Made by a program: the position numbers and the translations under genes
Assembly (NCBI GenBank): GCA_947561395.2
Contig: OX387187.1
Location: 5,586,976-5,650,975 of the forward strand
Direction: 5' to 3'
DNA: 64,000 bases
Source: Buxus sempervirens
Lineage: Eukaryota > Streptophyta > Magnoliopsida > Buxales > Buxaceae
The notes under the pieces: generated by a model
What the model saw: the letters and a program-made list of their open reading frames with translations, nothing else
Told to the model about the DNA's origin: nothing
Databases searched by the model: none
Shown here: positions 43,151 to 55,500 of the stretch, piece after piece
Numbering within the stretch: position 1 is the stretch's first letter
Layout of the letters: each line of letters opens with the position of its first letter

Positions 43151-46100
43151 GTGGATTAATGTTAATTTTTTGTGGTTAAATTTATTTGCTTATCCCTCTC
43201 TCTCTCTCTTTCTATTGAAGCAATTATACTATTGTTTATTGTCTCGGCCATTTTGTAGTGAACGAAGATTTCAAAATTTGGGTTTGGAATAAGATTTAGG
43301 GTTTAGTCGGCCTAAGAAAAATGTGATATTTGAAGTCTTTATTAAGGATCAGCGGTGTAACATTTTTATTTTTAGGCAATTCTTTTATTAAGGGTTTAGG
43401 GTTTTAGGAATTAGTCATATCAATAATGCTAGATCTTTTTCTTGGTTTCCATGCTATGTTTTACAGACTGCTGGTTGTCAAGTGTATTTTCTGGACTTGA
43501 AGTTTATGCATTATGAAGATCCTAAGAGTGGGACTGTACTATGAGGAGAGTGGTTTTGAGAAGCAAATTCCAGAGTGGTTGGTATATGAGGTGTTGGAGA
43601 ATTCAGGGTTTTGAACTTTGACTATAAAGTTTTTGGCTGAGATTAAAACAGTTGCCTATTCTGGTCACCTTGCATTCAAATTTGGTTCCAATTTTTGAAA
43701 GTCTCAGGATGGTTGTCAAATATCAACTTCAGACATAATATCAGAGTTATAAGTTTCACACCTGACTTCCAGTGTGCCGCCTGTTGGTTGGTGGGTTATT
43801 TGACATCCCTAACTAAGTTCCTGACCATCCAATGAATTGAACTGACTGTTAAACCACCATTTTTCCTTTTAGATATAATTTTTGCCCTTGTTAGTAGTGT
43901 ATTTAAGCAGCCAATTTTGTTGCATAACTGGAGCTATAACTCATTCAATAACATGCTTTCAACTGAGCATTTTGATTTCAAGCACAGTGGCTGAGCTCCT
44001 TGTGGCTTAGGTTAGGTGAATTCTCACTTATTGATGTATCATACATACTTCAAAAAGCCTAAAATTATGCTTATGTTGTGATTTTGGATGAAATTTTATC
44101 TCATTTGAAAGATAACTTTGTTTATTATCATGACTGTATTTTATTATTTTATTGGTATCTTAATGTTTTGTCTTCAAAGATGCAAAAAAAGTGATTGGTT
44201 ATGAATTATGAGTACTTATGCCATTAGCTAGAAATCATGTGAATTTAAGGGCAGACATATGAGTTTTTTCTGTTGTACTGTTTGAGATCCATTTATTTGG
44301 TGGGTTGATTTTTTTTCACTCTCAAGTTAGGTTTAAGATTGAATTTCTTTGTAAATAGATGCTATGAGGAAGTCCTGAGCAGTCCTATCTGAATATAAAT
44401 GAAATCAGCATTTAGACATTTGAGTTGTTTTTAGAACTATTGGACTGTCAGATGATAACTTTACAAGTGGTATTCCCCTTGGTTTCCCTCTAAGAAGCCT
44501 ATGCCTTGAAAGGGATTGAAGTAACCATGCTTATCATGATATTGATGCAGCATGTGCAAACTTTTAAAGTAGGTTTTGTTGCTTGGATTAGCATTTTACT
44601 CATGCAGTATAAAGTGGTTTATTGCTTGGATTATCACTTTAAAAGTGATTTTCCATGGGTTTATTAGGAAGACACTAAGGCTTTGATGTGATCAAAAGAA
44701 CTAAAACACATGTTATAGGTGAGCAAGAGGCAGTTTTAACACTTCATCATCTAGCGAGCTAAACTGTTGGAATGGTTCTTGGTCTAGACTCATAATCAAT
44801 GTAATAAGTCCATATGTGAGGAGATGCTGTCATTTGGGTTTCTGACTCCAGGAAAAAAATGCTTTTCAATGAGGATTGGGCCTGCACTTCTTCACGACTG
44901 ACAAATCCAAAACAATAAGCATGGTGTAAAATTGTTATATGAATTCCCATTTATATGTTTGGCTATATAACCCTTGATTCCATTGATAAAGGAGAGAATG
45001 ATGCAATCCTTCTATTAAATAAAATTTGAAAAGAAAGAAAAGGTAGTAAGAACTGAAATGACAAGTTCAAACCATGAGAGACCAACTGATTTCTTTTTGA
45101 TTGACGATAGGGGAAGTTGCAACCAGGAGAAGCAAGTGGCATCACTAAATTCACTATAGTTAATGCAATGAATAATAAGAACCATTTGGTACTTTCTATA
45201 CAAATTAAAAAGCTGTTAAGCTTTTTGGTATTTTCTCAAGATCATTGGATTAGCACTTAAGAAAATACTGAAAAAGTACAATAATATCTTTTGATAATAT
45301 TCTAAATAAGCAATAAAACCTTCTTCTTTTTTTTCTTTGTTTAGGAATGCAGAATGATGTTACACCAAAGCCACCCATGTTGAAGGTCCATGGTATCTCC
45401 TCTTATATCATGCCATGAGTTACAGTCCCATGAAATTTGAAAGTGCCCCAGTGAGGGATATCAGAGCAAAAAAAAGAAATAAATAAAAAATAAGTTGCTC
45501 TTTGTTGTGAATTTCATTGTGGAGGAAGAAGCAGGATTGGATCAGCTTGATCTGAATCCTTGGGAGAGAAAATTGTGTCTTAATGAATCTTCTAGGAAGT
45601 ATCCAAAATTGTGAATTATGAATCATTATACCTTACTATGTCTCCTTAATATTCTGGCTGTGATGATGATGATAATACAATATCTGATGCAGTCTTTACG
45701 TAACTCTTTGTGAAGATGCCGATTAGATGTGTTTGGTTTGCCTGATGTGTAACTCAATATTTATGAAAATGCTAACTTACTTCCTGTTTTACATATTCAT
45801 GTAATTTTTTAATGTTTCTCCCAATGATGGGCCAAGCAAAGTGGGTATCAGGCTGAACTGATCCAGGACATACAAATGGTACATATTCAATCCAACAGGG
45901 TTATGGACTGGCAAGTTATATCCGCGTGGAGTGAATCAATAAATTTACTGATATTGATACTTTGAACCTGACCAATCCTCATGGAGGCATATTATATAAG
46001 CATTGAAAAAGAGGCAATCATTTCATGGCACTAATATATAGATTTCATGTTTGCTCTTAAAAAAATTTATTCATTAAATTCTAGGTTCAGTGGACAACTT

Positions 46101-46546
46101 ATGTATTTATGATATTTATTGTAAATGAAAACCAAGGTTCTTCATATGATTAGGAAGTCATTGTGAGGTTTGAAACTTTTATCTTGAAAATTGCTTTTGA
46201 TATTATTCTTGAAAGTGCAATATCTATTCTGGCTTATTACTTTATCCTAGAGTTTTTACATCCTTTAAGCGAGTCCTAAGTTTCCCTTTCTCCATGATAT
46301 TATTGATGTGCATACTTTATAGAGGAGAATATTTTCCCAAATGTCTTATTGACAAATATTTCATGTAGAGGAAGGGGAATTCAGCATTTTAGCTGGCTTT
46401 GACCTTGACTTAATATGTAATGCGACAACTAGGAGTCAAACTTGAGTAAAGCTGGCCCCACAGGTGACGGTGGACCTGCTGTGGTTGTTATGTGAGACGA
46501 TGGAAAACATAATCACCTTGGTTACCTTGCCATTATCGTTGTTCAG
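43151..46546 (+). other. Intron-like or intergenic A+T-rich region
   Basis: No recognisable protein-coding exon or transposon domain. It contains a CT microsatellite (43196-43212) and AT-rich unique sequence. Short frames on both strands have no domain. Confidence 0.4.
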
Positions 46547-49500
46547 GCATGTAACTCTCGTTTGTATCAGCATATTTTGCATTATTATCTTCACTTGGAT
46601 ACAGCTCGTAAGGAATACAATCAACTTCCATGTCAATGTATGCTGGAGGATTATGATATGGACAATTGCTCTTATATCTCTTCCTCTACGAGTTTTGACT
46701 GCATTAAAAAGGGAGAGACTGGTTAGTTGAAACTTTCTCATTTTACATTATTATTCATCGGTTAACATATTTAAGATCATGCATTTCTTCAAATTCCACT
46801 GAATGATAATTAACCAGCTGATTTTGTTATTTTTCTGTTTTGATATTCAATATCTGACTTCGGATGGCATAAAGAAGTGCTATTACATGGAAAATGAAAG
46901 AATATGATTCCATTGCTTTAAAAATTGAATTGAATTGTAAATTCTAGTGGGTTCGCTATGATTCATATGGGATTCAAATTTTTAGCTGAAAGGATTCTGT
47001 TTGTTTTGACTAGAATTAAGGTCTGTGGAAGTAATTTCAAGCAATACTAGAGGAGATGGATGCAGTAGTGAATGCTAATAATTCAAGGTTATGTAAAAAA
47101 TTTGTAATACTAGGGTTATAATTATCGAAAAAGATAAAATTCATGAGTTAGTTAAAGTAGTGCCTGAAATCCTAAAATATAGTAATTGAAGCGATGGTAA
47201 TGGTTGCAAGTCTCTTTGTAAGTTGTAGCTCAACACATTTTGTTAGGACTCTTGTACAAGAGTTTGAATAGTGACCAAAATAAATAAAACAAGAAGATAA
47301 GAAACAAGAAGATAAGAAGCATAACCTGACCTATTAAACACTATTAAACAGTATGGAATGACTAAATTTCCTTTTCAGTATTCTTTACTGTGCTATTGCA
47401 AGGTTGTTTGTGGGAAGAGGTTACTTTATTTTTGGCACACTTCCCAAGATACCCTCTCCAATAAAAAAAAAAGGAACAAGAAAAAATCACCACACTAAAA
47501 AGAAAAAAAGGGTCTTTGGGGTATATTACAACAAGCTACTGATTGAATACATATAGTCCTAGTTTTGCTCAAAAAAGTTGTCCTCTCATGATTGGGATGG
47601 TGATATTTTAGCAGTTTCACATGGTTACATGTGCCAAATCATTGTGTTATTAGACAACTTTGCATGATAAATTATTCAATATTTCTAATATTCTAGCATG
47701 CTCATTGTTTGATGCTACAAATAGAGTCTTCAATATATTTCTGTTGTTTTTTTAAAAAAATTGTTTATTTAATCTATTAAATCCAAAAATCAAATGGTTT
47801 GGTTTGTGATTCCCAATCAAGGCCAAACATGGCCTGTAATATCCTTGATTTTTGAATATAATAAAATTATAAAATAAATCTCAATATTGAAGAATCAATT
47901 GCTAAATCTCAAAATATTGAGGAATATAGATTTAATCTAAGTATTTGAAGGATTAATATTAGTCCAAAAATAGATTGATAATTAAATAAATGAATAGTAG
48001 TGATTTTGAATAATTAGAAATTAAAATAGTAACTTCGATTAATTGAAAGAATAATTATATTTTGAGAATTTAGTGAAAGTAAGTAAACAATAATCTAAAT
48101 TCATATTATAAAGAGATATAATAAGAAGATTAAATTTGAATTTAATAGAAATCAAATGGTTAAATAGGGTTTAAATAAAGAAAATGGTATTTTTTTGGTA
48201 ATTTTCTAATTAGCCAAATTCATAAATTGATTAATTAAATAAATATTAAACCTGAAAATTTAATTAAACATAACTTCGGTTTAATTTAAATTTAAATAGC
48301 ATGATTTATGGCATAATAGGTGAGAAAATGGCTTATTGGTAATTATATTTAATTAGGGGCCTTAATTTGGGAAATAAGTGAGATAATGAGGTGTTTTGGT
48401 AATATTTAAAAATAGTACGAAAATTGATTAAAATAGGAGTTATTTTATAAGGGATTTAGGAGGGAGGATTTAGAAGGAAAGTATGTTAGTAGGAAAGTTT
48501 CCAGGTAAACAAGGACTCTTATTTAGGTGTGACTGTGTGAGTATAAAAGAGAGAGATAGAAATAATTTGGGGTTTTGTTGATTCCCACGGCTGGGAGAAG
48601 AAGAGAGAGAATTCTAGACATTGAGGAGATGAAGGAAAAGAGGGAGAAAATATAACCACAGAGAGAGAGAGACAGCATGAGACATTAAGAGTGAAGAATA
48701 CTGTTGCTGAAATTCTCTAACCAGTTGCCATCAAAACTTGATCTGAAGATGATCCACCGTTGGATCAGCCTCAAATTTGGAGGAGATGTTTTTGATTAGT
48801 AGTTATTCAGTCTGAACGGTGGAGATGAGATCTTTAGAGTGGTAAGAAGTTAACAAAACATGACTGTACAAGAAAATGAGGGATTTTGCGAATAGAGGTA
48901 AGTGGCAACCCTTTGCCTTGGCAAACTTGCATGGTTTCATGTTTAGCCATTAAATCATTGTGTTCTGGTGATTTGTGTGCTTTAGAAAACATCCTTGTGA
49001 GGTTTTGATGATATTACATGAGATTTTAAAGTGCTGGAAATCTGTTTCAGTCATGTATGTTCAAATTCTTGTTTTTATTGAGATTTTTAGATGAAAATAT
49101 GATTTTAATGAGGGAACTTGTTTAGCGTTCGAAATGCATGATTTGCTATGTTCAGAGAATGATTTTAAATGTGTTAGAATTGATTTTTAATGATGGAAAC
49201 AAGTTTTAGAAGAAAGAATCGAAAAATCGAAATTTATAGAAAATTCCCAGATTTCACAAATTTACATGAGCGTCCGCTATATGGCTCGAACGCCCACTAA
49301 GGTGCCCGTATTGTTCTTAAGGTCGTCCGATGTAGTTGAGCACCCAAGCAGGCGCCTCGCCTGTACGTATTTTTTAAATTTGAAACCAAGAGCGATTTGT
49401 TCGAGCGCCCGATGTCGCTCGAGAACCATATCAAGCAACAGAATCTGAGAAACCTGAGTCGAGCGCTGGAGTGAGTGCCATGTCGAGCGATAGAGTAAAA

Positions 49501-52500
49501 TTGGATTTTAACTAGATGCTTGAGGTGTGGCTCGAGAGCCACTTCAAGTGTTGAAGCCCAAATTTTCAGAATTGGGGTTTTGACCTAGTTTTTCCAAAAT
49601 AAAATGATTTTTGTCCAAATCCAACACATGTACAAATAAGATTTGGGTATTTATGAGTGGTTTTCAGTGGCCAAATAACTTTATAAAAATTATATAAGAT
49701 TTTGGGTACGTTCTACTGTAATAGCTCATATTTTGGTTCCAAGAGGGAAAATAACTTTTGTATAGGTTTTTGTTTTTGGAACTTGTTGGTTTCCACGCTT
49801 GTAATAGTTGGTTTTGAAGGTTTTTTTAGCTATAAAATTGTATAAAAAATGTTTTCCTAAAGATTTGGGTAGATTGAGCCTATTTCTTGGATTTTGACAA
49901 TTTTGAGTAACTTTGGTTTTCCTCCATGAGGTAGGGGATTTTACTTATGTTTTATTTTCCATGATGGAGTTATGTTGCCATGAGGGCATTGAAAATAATA
50001 TACCTCCATAAGGGAGTGGTTTTGCCAAGAGGGCACTATTGACATTGATTGGCCATGAGGGCTATGATTCTTGTTATTTTGCCATGAGGGCAATACACTA
50101 TACCACACTTATGTTTTGGTCATGAGGACCTATGTTGATATGGTTTGGTTTTATTTGTCTCTAACGGGCTTAGCTTGTTATGAATCCATAGTTTAGCTAG
50201 TTAGTGAAGTCTGTCTATCTTTGTTTGGATTAAGTTTAGTTCCTTTATGCACTTCCTCCATGATGGAGCGGCCTTTCATGAGGGAATAAGCTGCAGCAAT
50301 TCTACTTCCATCATGAGGGTGAGGTCTCTTATATTTCCATCATTAGGGTGATGACATTGGTATCAGATATGTTGCAACATTGTTCTTAAACTGGATTGTT
50401 GGACTAGGTCTTAACCTTTCAAAGTGGTCATATTTTACAAATCCTATGATGCCACAACTGTGTTGCTTGGTTTTGATTTTCATGATGAGATTGTTGTATT
50501 GTTTTGGAAATACTTGTTAAATGGTTTATTGCTTATTAAATTGTGATTAGTCGCATTTAATTGCTGAAATTGTTAGACCTCATGAAAAGTATTTGAAAGC
50601 AAAGAATGGACTGTTTTTATTCATGCATGTTGCTGCTTACTAAGATGTTTATTTCACTTCGTGTTTTTAAATGTTTTGTTTTCAGATACGCTTGGAGAGG
50701 ACGAACAATTGAGATCTTGAGGGTATAGCTAATGATTTAGAATAATACTTTGTAACTTGTTAGGTTATTCTTTTTGTAAAATTATAGGATATTTTGTTTA
50801 GGTGACGTTTAGTTTAAATTGGAGAATTGTCATTATGATAGTGAGTTGTTAGTTGCCTTTTTATAATCAAATCGGATATATATATATACAATTGGGACTT
50901 TATTTTGAAGCCTTCCGATATCATTTGAAATAATTAAAAAGTTGTTTAAATTTGGCATACTCCAATATGAAATCATTGTTTAATTCTAGATTTTTATTTT
51001 GTTTCGGGCCACAATACTAATACTTCGGATTTTGGATAATTATTTATTAATTATTCTGGATGAGAAAGAAATTACTCTATATTGAGGCTTCTCTATTGAT
51101 GTGATTAGTTAAGCTACCATAAATCTAGATCCACCCCAAAGAGCCTAAAATGACTTCTTATAATGAACAGTTAGAATTCTCATTTATATATGTACTAAAA
51201 ATAAAATATTAGTACTTTTTGATATGAGACATGATTAAAAGTCACATGGATGATTATCAATCTTCATGAAATTCTTTTGTTGTTTGTCACTTTCCACAGC
51301 TTTAACTGCTCCCATATGACACGACTATTTGCGCAATAAATTATATTTTTATAGCATTCATGATATGTCACTAAAACCTTGAAATCTCAGCTACATTATT
51401 TTCTCTTTATATATTACTGACATGCAGACTATACTGATCATATGCAGTTGGAAACGTATCTTCATGAGATGCAAATTGAGTTTGAAAATATTATCTGGTA
51501 TGAGGAAGACCTCAAAGAGCAGTTTCAAGCAGCCATCAAAGATTGTAGAGTAATGGAGTCGATATTAGCAGAACTTGAGGAGGAGCATGACCTAGCCATT
51601 GCCAAAATGGAACTACTAGAGGGTGAGGTAGTGCCATGTTTAATTGGTTCTTTAAAAGCCAAAATTTCTTGAGCAATTTTACTTCCAAACTGATGATCTA
51701 ACTCAAACGTTAGTTTTTCAATAATGAGATCTGGTTTTCCATGTGTTATTGTTTCTTTTCTTTAATCATTACATACATGTGCACGTACAAGAACGTGTTT
51801 ATGTATATATTTAGTTATGTATGTGCATGTATTATATCTTACATACATATGTATGTATATACATCTGTGTGTGCATTGGGTGTATAAAGGCGGCCTACAT
51901 ATTTTACTTTTATCTCGCTACTACAGTGTTTTTTTTTCCTCATTGCTGCCATTTTTCTCTTGGAGTTACTGTGTAATTTATTTCTTATTGTTTCTATACT
52001 CAAAATTCATAAATATATGCAACTTGGGTCCATAAATATGTAATTATATGTTTCCATAAGAATTCAAACCACATTTGCCTTTTTAGAGATGAGGGAGTCG
52101 ATCACTGTTGGAAGTCATCTTGCCACTTTTACTTATGTGTTAGCCTCAACCTCATCTTATCTAATAGCAAGAACCCTCTAATGGGTGACAATGTCCGACG
52201 CTGGTATATCACGGAACTCTTTCCTAACACTCAACCAAGATGTTGCTAACACGATTGCCTCCTCCTGAAATTTGTGAGCTGAATCATGAATGTCCTCAAA
52301 GATCTTACAGTTCTTTGTCCTCCATCTTATCTAGTAGCAAGAATCCTCCAATGGATGAAAATGTCAAATGCTGGTATCATGGAACTCTTTCCTAACGCTC
52401 AACCAAGATGTTGCTAACAAGATCGCCTCCTGCACTGCATGAGATGAATCATGAATGTCCTCAAAGATCTTACAGTTCTTTGCCCTTCATACAGCACCAA

Positions 52501-55500
52501 TAACTGAGAAAACGCTGCCCTATACATAAAAAAACCTAACCATGTGAGGGAAGGAAACTGCCACTAAGAAAATACGTGACAAATATCCTTCGGCATTATC
52601 CAACTAAGTCCCATCGTCATTAGAAAAAATGGCAATATAGAGCCACAAACTTGAAATGTATGAGCAGGTGAAATCGACTCCCCATCCCTAAGACACAATA
52701 ATACACTTGAGGTGTGAGAGCTAAATAAGGCCTCGAGAGTGTTAACCCTTGTTAGGAGCACTATCCATGAGAATGCTAGGACTTGAGGAGGTGCTGGAGC
52801 CTTCCACAAAAACCAGATGAGAAAGGGAGGTGGAGAAGATGAAGACAAAGAAGTGAGGAAGTTGAAGAAAGACATAAAAGTGAAAAAATGGCTGTCCTAT
52901 GATCAATACTTTCACATCTAGGATGGAAAGAACAATGACGACATACTCAGGAGTATCAAATAACTGACCTAACTCTACTAGTTTCCCCACCTGCGATTTC
53001 CTTGTAAAGTTAAGGTTCCACTCTTAACCCACACTTCGACCAAGCTAGTACATTACACATTAGGGAATCCTTGGGCACACATAGGTTGAAAATATGAGGT
53101 AGCCATACCAATAGACTAGAGTCGCCCCACCATTGATCTAGCTAGAAACGAACAAAGTACCCTTGACGTAACCTAACCAATAGCAAAGGAAAGAATGTTG
53201 GCAAGATAGCCAAATTGCTTTCCAGGGGCTGAAATTAAAACTCCAAAGGGAATTGGATCTCCCTTGACCGAGCATATGTGATTCAAATTTATTGTTTGTC
53301 TCCTTAAGCCAAAGTTCCTCCTCTTCCACCATCAACCACAACAACCACTGATGAAGAAGGGCATTGTTCCAAGCTCTGATGTTTCCCAATTTAAGCCCGC
53401 CCAACTCTTTTTGGCTAAAGAATGCTTCCCACTTCACTAGATGATCTTTTTTAACACCCCATACTCCTTCCCACAAAAAGTACTGCTGGAACTTTTGTAA
53501 TGATTTAAGCAGGAGGACTTGTTGTTGTTGCAGCAAGAGGACTGGTGGTTTTTATTGTCATTACATCAACCAAATGTCTTATCCCAACTAATTGTGGTTA
53601 GCTTCACTAATCCTGATCCTCCATAAAACCATAACTTCGGTCGAATTATGAGATTAAATCTAAAATAGAAAAGAAAATTCGATATAAAAAGATGAAAAAA
53701 AGAAGAGGCAAGAGTTCTAGAACCCTAGATCTCTAGTCTGAGATACTTGACTCACATCAATCATGATATGCCTCAGTTGCAAAGCAGCATTTGGAGTTAT
53801 TGAAAATTTAACATCTATATAAGTGGATGTTATTAGCAAACATATTAGATATTCCCAAATCACAAATATTCAAACACCTTTTTTGGATGAAAATGAGCCT
53901 ATTGAAAATATTAGCTGCTGCATGGAAAAATCAATATTAGGTTTGGCAATAGCTTTACTCAAGAAATAAAACAAATGGAAAAGTCTTCTGATCTTTCAAG
54001 GCCAATTGTGGAGTCTTTCAATTTGGAGGGATGACATGGCCAGAACTGTTTCTAGTTTGAGAAAAAATTATGTGGATAGGTAGGCCAAATGAAAAGAAAG
54101 GAATTACACAAATGTTGTACCATTATATGTACCGCTTGACCATGCTCAATGCAACTATTTTAAGGAGCAGACGTATTATACAAATGTACCATTATATGTA
54201 CCACTTGACCATGCTTAATGACAGATACTAAATTTTTTTGTTTTTAAAAAAAAAATTGCAACTATTTTAAACAGCCGCTTTTTATCTTTTGTTAATGTAT
54301 CAATTTTCTTTTTCCTTTTTTGAAACTTGTCATGTGAAGGAGAATGATGTGAAAATAGGTCTTACCAATTTAGTTGCCACATACAATAGTATTACAACAA
54401 AGTTCCTTAAATGGCGCTTGACCAGCCTACCTTCCCTCCTAATGAAGTAGAATCAAACTCCAACTTCTGAAATAATTGATAGTGTAATTTTTTATAGCAA
54501 AGTTTTAAGTTTCAGCAGCTACCATGTAACTCTGTGCTTCAGGTGTCAACAAATTTTGGTCAAGCATTGGGGGTTTAAATTGTGTCATATTACAACTCGT
54601 AGAGACTTAGAATTGAGCTTTATTATATCAAGAAAAATGCTGCAAGTTTGACAAAACAGTGTTTTCTCAATACATATTTTCTTAAAATGTGTCTGTATCC
54701 TATTCTCTCGGACATCCTCTCAGACTCATCGTTGTTTAATGTGTTGTTCTCTCGGACATCCTTTTGGGTGTTCTTGCTTCTCTCATAACCCTATCCATCA
54801 CTCTCCTCTAGGAAATCATATTTGTATAGCTCTTAAAAGTCACCCAACAAGTTAGGTGGGTTTGACTATGCTCACTGGAGAGTTATGCATCGTTATCTTT
54901 CCAATAATTTAATCCAAAATTCCTTAAAAGTAGACATTTGAAATAATATTTGGTATATTAGTAGACATCTAATTTATATCGATTTTTCCATTTGGGATTA
55001 TTTTCATTCTGATATTTCATTTTTCCTCCTGATTTTTGTTGTTCCTTTGTATGCTGTATGCAACATTTGATTCTTGCGAGTGGTATGCATAACATACAGT
55101 CTACTTGATTTAAATTTTATACAATTATTTATAAATACATGTAAATAGCATGCGTGCAAAATGTAAGCATATTGTTTTCTTGTTTTCTCTTTTAAAATGC
55201 ATCAGTATCTGATTCTCTCAAACTCATCTTAGTTTAACATTTGTGCATCCATAATTAGAATTGTGAATCACCTCTTCCCCATCAAGATTTTGACAATTTG
55301 CAGTCAATATTTTATATTCTTTATTATTAATCAGTCTTCTTTGGAAAATCACTTTCATTCATCTCATATTTGTACAATTCCTTCATCTACCCAACAAGTT
55401 GGAGTCGTTGGACTGTGTTTGAGTCAAGGTTTACCGTTTCGGTGTTGATGGGCATGCCGCCCATGGCCTGAAACGAAATTTCGCCAGCATGCCGCTCCGT

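Larger units (their letters stand above)
47835..51013 (+). mobile_element. LTR C3, intronic relative of C1 and C2
   Basis: Starts TGTAATATCCTTGATTTTT and ends near TTTCGGGCCACA. It shares with C1 the blocks AGTTAGTGAAGTCTGTCTA, CCTTTCATGAGGGAATAAGC, GAGGGTGAGGTCT and GGAGAGGACGA. A strong TATAAAAG box (48542-48549) precedes an AGAG-rich leader. The ends are diverged and no clear target duplication is seen (TGGCC left), so boundaries are approximate. It lies in the first supported intron of the host gene in the same orientation. Confidence 0.65.

Noticed and set aside
46436-46741. Long minus-strand frame and a hydrophobic plus-strand frame over the same interval
   Set aside because: A third frame joins in phase with the coiled-coil exon at 51428 across GT..AG junctions. 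The others lead nowhere and look membrane-like only by composition.
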